Of a DNA stretch of 64,000 nucleotides, positions 42,199 to 52,557 are shown one piece after another. The stretch is from Amphibalanus amphitrite. Its lineage: Eukaryota; Arthropoda; Thecostraca; Balanomorpha; Balanidae. The position numbers were made by a program, and so were the translations under genes. Each line of letters begins with the position of its first letter. Within the stretch, counting starts at the first letter, position 1. Under the pieces are notes generated by a model, which did no database searches, was not told the origin of the DNA, and was given only the letters and a program-made list of their open reading frames with translations. The stretch lies in assembly GCF_019059575.1 (NCBI RefSeq), contig NW_024881536.1, positions 1,488,001-1,552,000 on the forward strand, in the 5' to 3' direction.

Positions 42199-45100
42199 TG
42201 TTCAATTTACAAAGATCAATATCTCTTGAGCGTGCATTTATTTAAGCCCCACCACAAACTGAAAGGTAAATGAAGACAGTATGAGTAAGGCATAGCACGG
42301 GATGCATAGCGCGGGATGCACATGCACATGCCAAACACATGCGGAAACCAGAGACACATGCGCATGCTCAAGACCGTGCACATTTACGTATACATATACA
42401 GCACATCAGGAATGTAAACAATTAAACTAACAATCATCCCCTTATCTTTTTTGTTCAATACGCGAGTCACAACAAAACAGGTCTTCAACGACACCTCCTT
42501 CAACAACGATACCGTAGTCATCCTCATAGTGACACCTAACCCGATTCACAGAATACCCGTCTTCAGCACGTCTAACAGAGCATTGGAAGATGCCGTCCTC
42601 TTGGTCAGACTGTCTGCCAGCTGCTGAGAACTGTCGACCCAGCAGACCCTGGTCACCTCGCCAACTTCCAACATCTGCCTAATCCTGGCTATGTCAATCC
42701 GAAGTCTCTTGTCCTGCACCGCCTTGGTCGAGTACAGTGCCCTGTACAGCCCTCTGCTGTCTATATAGCACATCACACTCATGTCTCCTGACCCGTCATA
42801 CAGTGCCTCAGAAATCAGCGCAGCCAAAAGGACAGCTGCATCAGCACCATCTTGAAGTGCCATGCACTCTGCAGCCAACGTACTTCTCACAATGCGCTTG
42901 ATCTTTGCTGAAGACCAGGCAAGTGGCGCGCATCTTCCCCTTTTGTCTCTAAGGAACACAACGTATCCTCCCTGCGAGGACCCATCTGGAAGATTGCCGT
43001 AACTCGCATCGCTGTACACTACCACCGAGCTCTGTGACAAGTCCAGATGAGGATATTTCAGACTAACCCGCGCCGACTGAGCCTTTCGAACTACCTTAGC
43101 AGCCCTTTGTAGATCAGCTACCTTTGGATCCCTAATGGAACAAGAGAGATCACAAACATCAAATGAAAGATCTGGTCTTGTCTGCGTGGCCAGCCAATTG
43201 ATTTGTCCTGTCACGCCACGGAGGCGGGTAAGCTCTGCAGGAGAGAGCTCACTGTCTTTCTGCATTCGCCTCTCTGGTGAGAGATTTGGCTCTTGCAGCT
43301 CCTCAGCCTGCGGCATCTGGTGAACCTTGATCACCTTATCAGACTGCTGGTGAATGTGCAGCCCAAGGTACTTGAAGATTTCAGATTCCTCAGAACCCAG
43401 GAGGAAGACCTGCCGCAGCTTCTCGATCACCTCCTTCTCGAACCTTGAGGAACCACACCACAGGAAATCGTCCACATGACAGGTGATGATGCCCTCAAGG
43501 CCGTCCTCAGCTCTCCAGTAGAAAAGCGCCGCATCAAGTTTGCTGGCCACCATTCCCAGTGCGAGGAGCTCCCGTCTGACACGCAGGTACCAGTACCTGC
43601 TGGCATCATTCAGGCCATACACGCACGTCTTCATTTTCCACACATGTGACCCTGCGTTAGCCTCAGAAGGCGGGCGCAAGAACACCTCGCGTTCGAGAGG
43701 AGAACCCTGAAGGAACGCTGCCTTCACGTCGATACTATGACAGCTCCAACTCTGTGAGGCTGCAATGGCGAGCACCACCCTTAGTGACTCCTTCCCGCAC
43801 GTTGGCGAGTCAGTCTGGACTCCAGATGTGTCCTCCTCAAAACCTCTGGCAACAAGTCGAGCCTTGATGCGTGAGCTACCATCAGGATTACCTTTTTCAG
43901 TTATCACCCAGCGGCAGCTGATACAGTGTTGTCCTTCATCGGGAACAGCGGAATACACCTCATTCTTTTCCCAGTTTTCTAACTCACACAATTTAGCCGC
44001 CATGATGTCATCCGAGGTGCACACCAGTACGTCTTGATTCAAAGGCTTCCAGTCATCAACATCCCGCCAGTCTACACATTTGCCAACTTCATCACCATCG
44101 TCAAGAACATTCAAAAAGGATTTGTACTTCCCTTTGGCTTTCCCAGCACGACTCAGGACTGTGGCACTCTTCCAATCAGAGGAATCACGAAGAACATAGG
44201 TAATGCGCGACTTAGCGCGAGGTATCGAGGGTTTGTCACGAACGACGACGCCACCACCGACCACGACACTGGAATCTCCGGTGGCATGAGCTGGCGAACT
44301 GGGTTCCGGACCAGAGCCACCATCACTGTCCATGGCATTGGACTCTCTGGTAGCCTGAGCTAGCGATCCGGGTTCCGAACCAGAGCCGCCTTCGACATCT
44401 TGCAGACCGCCAGTGGGTGATACCGTCACCAACTGGCGTTGTCTTGCGTCCCCAGACACCGTACACGAAGTAGACCTGGAGTTCTGCTCATCATCATCGG
44501 AGTCTTCAGCAGACTCCGGGATCGGAGCACTACTGATCTTCTCCAACTTCTGGGTCCCTGGAGCCGGATCCGAAGTTGACATCCGGCCTCGCTTTGTCAG
44601 TTCCCGCGGCTCACTTGTGTCGCGCACGACAGCGCTTAAGTGACACCTGTAGTACACGCCGCCATGTTTCACCAGGATCTGCTTGTTTTCCTGTCCAATG
44701 ACGACACCTGGACCTCGCCACTTGTCATCTTGGTGACGTCGGTACAGGACGACATCACCCGAGCAAAACCTCTCACCACTGGGACGGACCTGGTGAAGAA
44801 GTGCTCTCTGCAACTTCTCGCTCGACTCGTTCTGAATGAACGTCTGCCTGGCAGAATGCATGGCGTTCAGGTGTGTCCTCACCAAATCACTTCCGGAAGG
44901 AGGTCCCAGAGCCGGAGGTTTGTCATGGAGACACGCCGGGTTGTTCGGATTTCGCCCAAACACAAGCTGATTAGGACTGAATCCCAGGTGAGTCTCAAGA
45001 GAGTTCTTGGCTGACACAGCCCAAGCCAGAGCAACCTCGAGAGAGCATGGAGTGTCATCCATCACCTTCTTCACTGTGCTGGCGATGATACCGTTGTACT

Positions 45101-47332
45101 TCTCATTGATCCCATTCGACCAAGGGGATTCTGCAGCAGTAGTCCGCACGCGTATGTTGAACGCCTCGGCCATCTCTCGGAACTCTTCATTGTTGAACTC
45201 ACCTCCATTATCAGACAAGAACTGACCGGGTGCCCCGAACCTAGCTATCCACTCAGTCATGATTGCACGCAGGATCGTTTGCTTGTCTTTGTTTTTCACT
45301 ACCACGCACGCACTGTACCTCGTGGCCAGATCTATCATGTGGCAAAACCATACTCCAGGTCCCCACTGCTTTAGATCCAGCGCAACGACATCATTGAAGT
45401 CGCGAGCCATCCCAAAACCAACCACTGGTCGGGGCAGACATCTCCTATACCTCTTACATACATCACAGGTTTCCTCCACTGAGACAAGCATGCGAAAGAA
45501 ATCCTTGTCCTGGACGCCAGCATCAAGACACAGGGACTGCAGTTTCACACTCCTAGGATGACCGAACTGACGATGCAACTTCCTAGCTATTTGCATGCGC
45601 TCCTTCTCGTTGGCACCCTCAAACTTTGAACAAAAAAGTACCTGCTCTATGTCCTGCCTGGCACTCACACTACCGACATGAAACTTCGCCACAGGTACTA
45701 TGTAGTGGCCATTTGAGGTCACAGATAGCTTGACCTCAGTGTCAAACAGTACCGCCGTGTCTCGGGAAAAATCTAGCAGCGCATCACACTTCTTCAGCGA
45801 CTCCTTGCTGAGGAGTAAAGGTATCTCATAGGGAACCACATCAGCAGCCACGCGCACCGTCTTACCGGCTACCAGTGCTGGAAACGTTACTTTCTTTAGA
45901 GAAGTAACCTTCTCACCATCCCCAAATCTAAACGTTGTGCTGCTGGGCTCCTCTACCACTCGCTCCGCGTCATCTGAAGACATGGCATCCAAGTGACATT
46001 TGTACCACACCTCACCACACACGGTCTTACTACATCCACTATCGATGATACCATAGCCTAGTGTTTCGCCCAGCAGTCCCTCCGTCTTTGAACGTTCAGT
46101 TGGTCCACTTTCACATGTATCCCTCGCAAACAACGTCACGAATGCCTCCTCGTCCTGTGTGGGGTCATGGCTATCATCGTCACAAGCAGACGCCTCGAAC
46201 ACCTCACCGCGATCGGGGCAATCTCTGGCCCAGTGAAACCAAGAGTTGCACACTGCACAGGTGGTCACATTACCCCTTAAATCCCGTGGATTCTGCCTAG
46301 ATCTAGCCCTTGTGCGCTGGTTGGCGGATTGTCCAGCAGATCCAGGATCTCTCGAGCCGCCACGTGAAGTCCAGGTAGTCCCACTGCCACGCAGAGGCGG
46401 TCGTGAGGCGAAGCGCGGTCCACCACTTCGTCCTCTTCGGTTGAAACCTCGTCCGACACTCTGTGCTCTGCCTCGCTGTACGAAGAGGGTGTCGGCCGCC
46501 TGGCCGAGCCCTGGTTCTGCGACTGTATCCACGGGCTCGACTTTTACTGCCACTCTCGCTGACGGCACACCCTGAGAACTACTGTCTGTGAAGATCTTCT
46601 TCAGCTGGGTTTGCATGTTTGCATATGTGAGCGACGGCAGAGTTGCCCTTGCTAGCTGTTGATGTGCATCTGAAAGGTTAGCACTGCGAATGAGTCTGTA
46701 CGCTAGAACACCATCAGGCAACTCCAGCTTGTAGTGCTTTGCCTTCTGATACAGTCTTTCAAATGTGTTGATGTACTCAAACACAGACATGCCAGATGGT
46801 CGCTCATATCTCTCGAACGCATCATATGCCTCAAAGGCTGCATTGTTCTCATCTTTCAAGAACAACTCGTCCAACTTCTCTATGAGAGCATCAAGTCCAG
46901 TATCACTGTTCAGAATCTCTATTGACACCTCACGGGCTGCATCTCTGGCAGATCCACTTAAGGACAGGAACAGTGCTGGTCCCAACTTGGACTTCTCCAA
47001 GCTAGTGAAAGCTTTCCACACTTTGATCTCATGCTTCCACTCTGAATATGGCAAATCTTGACGCATAGGTGGTGGTTGTAACCACGCTCTGCTACCAATG
47101 TTCAATTTACAAAGATCAATATCTCTTGAGCGTGCATTTATTTAAGCCCCACCACAAACTGAAAGGTAAATGAAGACAGTATGAGTAAGGCATAGCACGG
47201 GATGCATAGCGCGGGATGCACATGCACATGCCAAACACATGCGGAAACCAGAGACACATGCGCATGCTCAAGACCGTGCACATTTACGTATACATATACA
47301 GCACATCAGGAATGTAAACAATTAAACTAACA
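42199..47332 (-). mobile_element. Ty1/copia LTR retrotransposon, looks whole
   Basis: Element of 5134 bases on the minus strand with 234-base LTRs that look identical (5' LTR 47099-47332, 3' LTR 42199-42432), TG...CA ends and a 5-base target duplication GTCCT (42194-42198 and 47333-47337). Next to the 5' LTR a primer-binding site TGGTAGCAGAG fits initiator tRNA-Met; a purine tract lies before the 3' LTR. The matching LTRs suggest a recent insertion. It lies inside the tandem exon array of PTTG1IP. Confidence 0.96.
42546..47066 (-). CDS. copia gag-pol polyprotein
   Basis: One long open frame of about 1,500 residues in copia order. Gag has a CX2CX4HX4C knuckle (CAVCNSWFHWARDC). Then come an aspartic protease (IIDSGCSKTVCG), an integrase with HRQFGHP zinc-binding start and DNGGEF core, a reverse transcriptase (DVKAAFLQG, YGLNDASRYW, CHVDDFLW) and RNase H (VYSDASYG). 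Integrase before RT is the mark of copia against gypsy. The first ATG clear of the LTR is at 47066-47064. Confidence 0.95.
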   Translation of the reverse strand: MRQDLPYSEWKHEIKVWKAFTSLEKSKLGPALFLSLSGSARDAAREVSIEILNSDTGLDALIEKLDELFLKDENNAAFEAYDAFERYERPSGMSVFEYINTFERLYQKAKHYKLELPDGVLAYRLIRSANLSDAHQQLARATLPSLTYANMQTQLKKIFTDSSSQGVPSARVAVKVEPVDTVAEPGLGQAADTLFVQRGRAQSVGRGFNRRGRSGGPRFASRPPLRGSGTTWTSRGGSRDPGSAGQSANQRTRARSRQNPRDLRGNVTTCAVCNSWFHWARDCPDRGEVFEASACDDDSHDPTQDEEAFVTLFARDTCESGPTERSKTEGLLGETLGYGIIDSGCSKTVCGEVWYKCHLDAMSSDDAERVVEEPSSTTFRFGDGEKVTSLKKVTFPALVAGKTVRVAADVVPYEIPLLLSKESLKKCDALLDFSRDTAVLFDTEVKLSVTSNGHYIVPVAKFHVGSVSARQDIEQVLFCSKFEGANEKERMQIARKLHRQFGHPRSVKLQSLCLDAGVQDKDFFRMLVSVEETCDVCKRYRRCLPRPVVGFGMARDFNDVVALDLKQWGPGVWFCHMIDLATRYSACVVVKNKDKQTILRAIMTEWIARFGAPGQFLSDNGGEFNNEEFREMAEAFNIRVRTTAAESPWSNGINEKYNGIIASTVKKVMDDTPCSLEVALAWAVSAKNSLETHLGFSPNQLVFGRNPNNPACLHDKPPALGPPSGSDLVRTHLNAMHSARQTFIQNESSEKLQRALLHQVRPSGERFCSGDVVLYRRHQDDKWRGPGVVIGQENKQILVKHGGVYYRCHLSAVVRDTSEPRELTKRGRMSTSDPAPGTQKLEKISSAPIPESAEDSDDDEQNSRSTSCTVSGDARQRQLVTVSPTGGLQDVEGGSGSEPGSLAQATRESNAMDSDGGSGPEPSSPAHATGDSSVVVGGGVVVRDKPSIPRAKSRITYVLRDSSDWKSATVLSRAGKAKGKYKSFLNVLDDGDEVGKCVDWRDVDDWKPLNQDVLVCTSDDIMAAKLCELENWEKNEVYSAVPDEGQHCISCRWVITEKGNPDGSSRIKARLVARGFEEDTSGVQTDSPTCGKESLRVVLAIAASQSWSCHSIDVKAAFLQGSPLEREVFLRPPSEANAGSHVWKMKTCVYGLNDASRYWYLRVRRELLALGMVASKLDAALFYWRAEDGLEGIITCHVDDFLWCGSSRFEKEVIEKLRQVFLLGSEESEIFKYLGLHIHQQSDKVIKVHQMPQAEELQEPNLSPERRMQKDSELSPAELTRLRGVTGQINWLATQTRPDLSFDVCDLSCSIRDPKVADLQRAAKVVRKAQSARVSLKYPHLDLSQSSVVVYSDASYGNLPDGSSQGGYVVFLRDKRGRCAPLAWSSAKIKRIVRSTLAAECMALQDGADAAVLLAALISEALYDGSGDMSVMCYIDSRGLYRALYSTKAVQDKRLRIDIARIRQMLEVGEVTRVCWVDSSQQLADSLTKRTASSNALLDVLKTGIL

Positions 47333-47337
47333 GTCCT

Positions 47338-47770
47338 AACCCTCCCCTCCCGTCCCCAGTGTGGAGCGGGACGAGCAGCGGTACGCCCGGGAGCGCCAGG
47401 AGAGGGAGCAGCGGTACGGGAGTAATGTTATCCCCTCCCCTAACCCTCCCCTCCCCACCTCCCCCAGTGTGGAGCGGGACGAGCAGCGGTACGCCCGGGA
47501 GCGCCAGGAGAGGGGGCAGCGGTACAGGAGTAAGGCTATCCCCTCCCCTAACCCTCCCCTTCCGTCACCAGTGTGGAGCGGGACGAGCAGCGTTACGCCC
47601 GGGAGTGTGGTAGGTATCCCTGACCACCCCCTCCCTCCCCCAGTGTGGAGCGGGACGACCAGTGGTACGCCCGGGAGTGTGGTTAACCTAGAGCAGCGGT
47701 ACGCCCGGGAGTTCCCTGACCCCCTCATCTCCTCCCCCAGTGTGGAGCGGGACGAGCAGCGGTACGCCCG
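47338..47770 (+). repeat. tandem copies of PTTG1IP exon 5 start, right block
   Basis: Five more copies of the acceptor plus GTGGAGCGGGACGAGCAG unit, near 47359, 47468, 47569, 47643 and 47741. Several extend through GCGCCAGGAGAGGGAGCAGC, so longer parts of the exon are repeated. Only the last copy continues into the full exon. Confidence 0.92.
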
Positions 47771-47853
47771 GGAGCGCCAGGAGAGGGAGCAGCGGCAGGC
47801 CGAGCGGCGTGCCGAGAGACAGACCCGCACCGACGCCATCCGAGACAAATACG
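47741..47853 (+). CDS. PTTG1IP: PTTG1IP exon 5, cytosolic coiled coil
   Basis: After CCTCCCCCAG one base completes Ser, then VERDEQRYARERQEREQRQA and ERRAERQTRTDAIRDKYG. This corresponds to the human charged helix ending RRAEMKTRHDEIRKKYG. The donor TACG/GTACGG (47853/47854) leaves phase 1. Upstream partial copies offer alternative acceptors, so variant tails are possible. Confidence 0.92.
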
Positions 47854-47879
47854 GTACGGTAACAGCCGTGCTTTGACGG

Positions 47880-48120
47880 GGGACTAGGCAGAGCTCAGAC
47901 AAATACGGTACGGTGACTACTGTGTTTAAAGGGGGACTAGGCAGAGCTCAGACTAATACGGTGTGGTAACGACCGTGTTTGGAGCTGGGGTGGGGGGGGG
48001 GGCTAGGCACTGGTCAGAGCTCAGACTGGTACGGTACGGTGACGACCGTGTTTGGGGGCGGGGGGAGGCTGGGCACTAGGCAGAGTCTAAACAGGTCCAG
48101 TACGATATCGCGGGAGGGGA
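47880..48120 (+). repeat. copies of the PTTG1IP exon 5 donor edge
   Basis: Four to five units of 60-80 bases with CAGACAAATACGGTACGGTG and GACGACCGTGTTTGG, repeating the exon end (GACAAATACG) and its GTACGG donor. The later copies are progressively diverged. Confidence 0.85.
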
Positions 48121-48326
48121 CAGTAGGCATGTGGCAGAGTCTTGACAAACGCGGTACTGCATGCTGTGGGAAGGGAGGCGTCTGTAGTCAGAACTAACAA
48201 AGTACGTACCACGAGAGTGGAACTGTAGACAGATCTGATACAAATACGACACGGGGATGTGTGCATTGTGGTCGTGGCTCTGGGGCAATTGCGGTACCGC
48301 GGGAGAGACAGGGAATATATAATACT

Positions 48327-48451
48327 GAACGAGGCCGGTGTAAATAAATTTTCAAGACCGAGGTCCTTACTGGATTTTTGAACGAGGCCGAAGGCCGAGT
48401 TCAAAAATCAGTAAGGACTGAGGTCTTGAAAATTTATCACCGGCCGAGTTT
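48327..48451. repeat. foldback hairpin, small MITE-like
   Basis: Arms of about 60 bases: GAACGAGGCCGGTG and TTTTCAAGACCGAGGTCCTT on the left, complement on the right around GGCCGAAGGCC. No target duplication was recognised. Confidence 0.75.
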
Positions 48452-51400
48452 GGTATGTATTTTACTGTATGCCAACGATAAATTTATTTTCTGGACCGAA
48501 GCTCTTAGCCGACTTAGGAACGAGACCATCCCAAAATGTTCGCTTAAGTGCATTCTGGTAATGCATTTTTGACCGTGGTCAATTTGCTTACACCAGTTAT
48601 TACCACACCCCTCTGGCTAATGTATTTGAATAGGCCAGGCATACAGTAAACAGCAGACACCACTCAGACAAACAGGGTGCGGTGCCGTCGAGAAACAGAC
48701 ACACCTGGGCTAAGTAAGTGACTTTAGGACTTGGAACCAAACTATTGTTGTTGTTAAAAAAAACTTGGTATTTGTATTTCTATCATGATCTTTATTCTTT
48801 TACCTTTGACGAATAACGCATCCCGCATCCTGTTAACAGTAAAGCAGCAAGGAGACGATGTCTGATCGTAAGTTTCCTTGAACCATGGCCTTAAATTCTC
48901 AGCCTGGTATATTTTGCGTCGTTGCTTTTCCATATTTAGTATGTCGTTGACTCTTTTTATCAATCAAAATTTCATCTAAACGCTTCACGCTTTTTACATT
49001 GTCAGTTGGTGTGGCTTTTCTGCACGCATGTCTATTTTCAGTGTCCAGAATGTGTCGTTGGGATGTATGTGTGTATATGGAAATCGCTTTGTATCCGCTT
49101 TTGTCCACGTTTTCTGTGTGGCGATATGCTGATCGCTGTGAACCTGGTTTGAATGCAGCATGTCAAAACGGGCCGTGTCTTTGTTCATGCATGAATGTTT
49201 TTTATGGGGTTGTATTTTTCCTGGGCACCCATGCCGTCACCATTTTCGTTTGTCTGTCGTGTCCCTCCCATGTTTAATGTTTAGTGCCGCTGAGTGCCCA
49301 GGTTTGTGCCAGGCTTATGTCTTGTGCCGCCGAGTGTACGAACTCTGTCGGTGCAGTGTCCAGATGGGACTCCGCTGAGTGTCCGGAGTCGCCGACCGTC
49401 CCGTGTGGGTCCACCGATTGTCCGCCTCTGTCGGTGCGGTGTCCAGAGGGTACTCCGCTGAGTGTCCGAACTCTCCGTCCGTCTCGTGTCCGTCTGGGCC
49501 CGCCGAGTGTCCGTCGCTGCCGCCGGGACTGTGTCGCCAGGTGTTGCCAGACGCTCGTCCGTCCCTGTTGCCAGGTCTGTCGTCCCCGGCGCGGGACCCG
49601 CCGTACACCGCTCTGTAGGGCGCTGTGCGGCTCGCCCTGTCCTCTACCGGCGGGCGGCGGAGTCTCTCGTTCGGCGGGCGTCCGCCGCGGCGCTGCCGGC
49701 CTCCGATCGGGTGATGTACCGCTTCTGTCGCCTCGTGCCGCCGTTTCTGTCGCCTGTGTCCTTCTCTCGCCTCGGTGGCCTTTGTGGTGGACTGAGAGGA
49801 AAATTCGCGGACGGGTGCAGTGTGCTGTGATATTGGACTTGCCTTTTTGTTGCAAGATCAGTCATCTGGTATATAGGACTAAGGACAAATCACGCAAGCC
49901 ACAGAAGAGTTCAAGTAATCGGAGCTTCTTTTGAAAAGATGTGGGTTGCATAATTTAGCCGCTGTTTTATTCGTATTTAACGTATTTTAGTGTCTTCTAG
50001 CGTAGAACTGTTCACCGTTAACCATATTATCAGTGAGGGGGTTCCACCGGACGTGAAGCTTTTAGCGGAACAACTGTGCGTCTGCAGCACGCTTCTCCTT
50101 TATAAACGGTGCTATAAATGTCGGTTGTGATACCCCGTAATTACATATTTATTTACATTTATATCAGATTTTACCGTTACATATCACTGTCACACATTGC
50201 TGTTTTACTCGATGTGTTTTCAAATACAAAAGTTATCTTTAGTCAGCATCCTTACTCGATTTCCCATATAGGGTCACCATTATTTGACTCTGAATAAGGT
50301 TAATTGACTGTCAGGGAGTCGTCTCTCGTCGCCTCAGTAGTCAGTGTATGGTGTTGTTCTGAGCTGACCGGCAGTGAGAGCCCGGCTCGGGCCGCTATTG
50401 CGACCGTTATTAGCTCCCACCCAGCATGACCTGTGGTCAGGTGACGGTCATCGGGTCAAAGGGTCACAGGTCAGGTCAGGTCGGTGGGCGGGGTGGACCG
50501 TGGACGACCATGTGGACGCAAACGTTTACCTCTGAATTACGTAATCATGCCGTATACATACTCGGAATTCCCAGATAGGGTTGTTTAGTGAAGAATCTGC
50601 GCAGTAATCTCTTAAAAGCAAAGGTCGTAGCCTCGAAAATCCAACCATTCCACGCATTCCAATTTAATTTGTAATAAGACTGAAGTTGACGTGACCGTGA
50701 CTTCTCGTGACCGGCGTGACCGAGGCGCGACCTCTCCTTCCCCCTGTCATTTCCAGCGATCCTCCATCAGCCCAGTTCTGGGGTTCGCTCCAGCGGATAT
50801 TTCTAGGTTTCGGATGAACCATATCACAGCGCCGTGTGGGAAATCGGTCTGACATCCGGCCCGATAGCGGCGCCCCTCCGTGCCGCGGTGTGGCGGCGGT
50901 CTCTGTACACCGCGGTCCGCCACTCCCCCCGGCCGGTCCATTCCACTGCACCGTCTCCCTCCCTCCGGGGGCTAGCCACTCCTCCCCGGCCGGTCCAATC
51001 CGCTCCCTCCCTCCGGGGCTCGCCACTCCTCCCCCCCGGCCGGTCCAGCCCGCTCCCTCCCTCCGGGACCCGACACTCCTCCCCGGCAGGTCCAGCCCAC
51101 CGTCTCCCTCCCTCCCAGGGCTCGCCACTCCTCCCCGGCCGGTCCAACCCGCTCCCTCCCTCCGGGGGCTAGCCACTCCTCCCCGGCCGGTCCATCTGTC
51201 TCCCTCCCTCCGGGACCCGCCACTCCTTCCCGGCCGGTCAGCCCGCTCCCTCCCTCCGGGGGCTAGCCACTCCTCCCCGGCCGGTCCATCCCCCCGTCTC
51301 CCTCCCCTCCGGGACCCGCCACTCCCCCGGCCGGTCCATCCCGCTCCCCGTCTCCCTCCGGGGGCTCACCACTCCTCCCCAGCCGGTCCATCCCCCGTCT

Positions 51401-52489
51401 CCCTCCCCTCCCAGGGCCCGCCACTCCCCCCGGGCCGGTCAGCCCGCTCCCTCCCTCCCGGGGCCCGCCACTCCCCCCCCCCCGGCCGGTCCATCCCCCG
51501 TCTCCCTCCCTCCGGGGTCCGCCACTCCCCCCGGCCGGTCCATCCCACTGCACCGTCTGTCCCTCCCTCCGGGGCCCGACACTCCTCCCCGGCCGGTCCA
51601 TCTGTCTCCCTCCGGGACCCGACACTCCTCCCGGCCGGTCCATTCCATCCCACCGTCTCCCTCCCCTCCCAGGGCTCCGACACTCCCCCGGCCGGTCAGC
51701 CCGCTCCCTCCCTCCGGGCCCCGACACACCGACACCGGGTGGACTCTGGGCCGGAATTTCCCGTCCTCGCCCGGTTCACAGAAATGGCACCCCGCTCGGC
51801 GGTCGGGACGTTTTAACCGCATTGTGCGCAGCACCGGTCACGCGTAGTAGCGGCGGTGGGGCCAGTAGACGTGCATAGAGCAGTGAGCAGGACGTGTGCT
51901 CCCTACTGAACAAAGGTCACATGGCCTATCAGCCGGCTTTGTGTCATTGGAGAGGAACACGTCCCACGGCAGGAACACGTCTCACGGCTGTATGATTTTC
52001 AATCAGTGGTGTTTGCTCAACGATTGGTGAGATCTGATGGCTGCCACGGCTCAGGTCCACACTTAGAATTTTGATCCCTAACCGTAAAAGGTCATTGCAT
52101 ATCAGCCGAATAGTATTGTTGAGCAGAGCTAGCTCAGCAGAGATGCGATGAGATGGGGACTGGGGAGTTGGGATGTGGTTTAGGGAGCTGCTAGTAGCGT
52201 GGTGCGTTCTGTGCGCCCTGGGAGGTTGACCTGGAGTTGGGAGGAGGTAGGAACAGACGGCGATGTGCCGATATGTTATTGGGGGACGGGGTGCTGGAAG
52301 GGTCAAAGGGCGCACGTGAAACAAGATTGACGGCACAATCAGGTAATTCATGGATGACAAAGTCGGACCAATAGCTAACCGTGAGTCGGGTTAGGTGGGA
52401 ACGTGACTAGGCGTTTGATGTTTTATCCCTTCCGCTTTGCCGGCATACAGTGCCCAGTACTTTCACCTCGTTGTGACGCCGTATTGCAG
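48452..52489. other. PTTG1IP last intron; repeats but no gene seen
   Basis: 49284-49600 has irregular units on CCGCTGAGTGTCCG and TCGGTGCGGTGTCCAG. 50930-51730 is a separate minisatellite. The remaining sequence is unremarkable, with a GTCAGGTCAGGTCGG run near 50465. Confidence 0.4.
50930..51730. repeat. 0.8-kb CT-rich minisatellite
   Basis: Units of about 35-45 bases with CTCCTCCCCGGCCGGTCCA and CTCCCTCCCTCCGGGG, about 20 copies. Pro/Ser-rich or Gly-rich ORFs in it are period artefacts. Confidence 0.9.
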
Positions 52490-52557
52490 GTCTCAGCGGC
52501 AGCGGTCAAACGGGAATGGGCAAGAAATCCAAGAAAAACTACCAGCGCCTTCCGTAG
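52490..52557 (+). CDS. PTTG1IP: PTTG1IP last exon
   Basis: The acceptor GTATTGCAG is followed by bases that complete the open Gly codon and read LSGSGQTGMGKKSKKNYQRL, then P and TAG at 52555-52557. The joined KYGL matches human KKYGLFKEE. The six exons total 181 codons including the stop, i.e. 180 residues, the human PBF length. The end NYQRLP contains YxxL, like the tyrosine sorting signal in the human NPYARFENN tail. The exon is short, so the call rests on phase, length and KYGL. Confidence 0.75.

Noticed and set aside
50664-51834. Gly-rich and Pro/Ser-rich ORFs up to 326 codons
   Set aside because: Period artefacts of the 50930-51730 minisatellite in a PTTG1IP intron.
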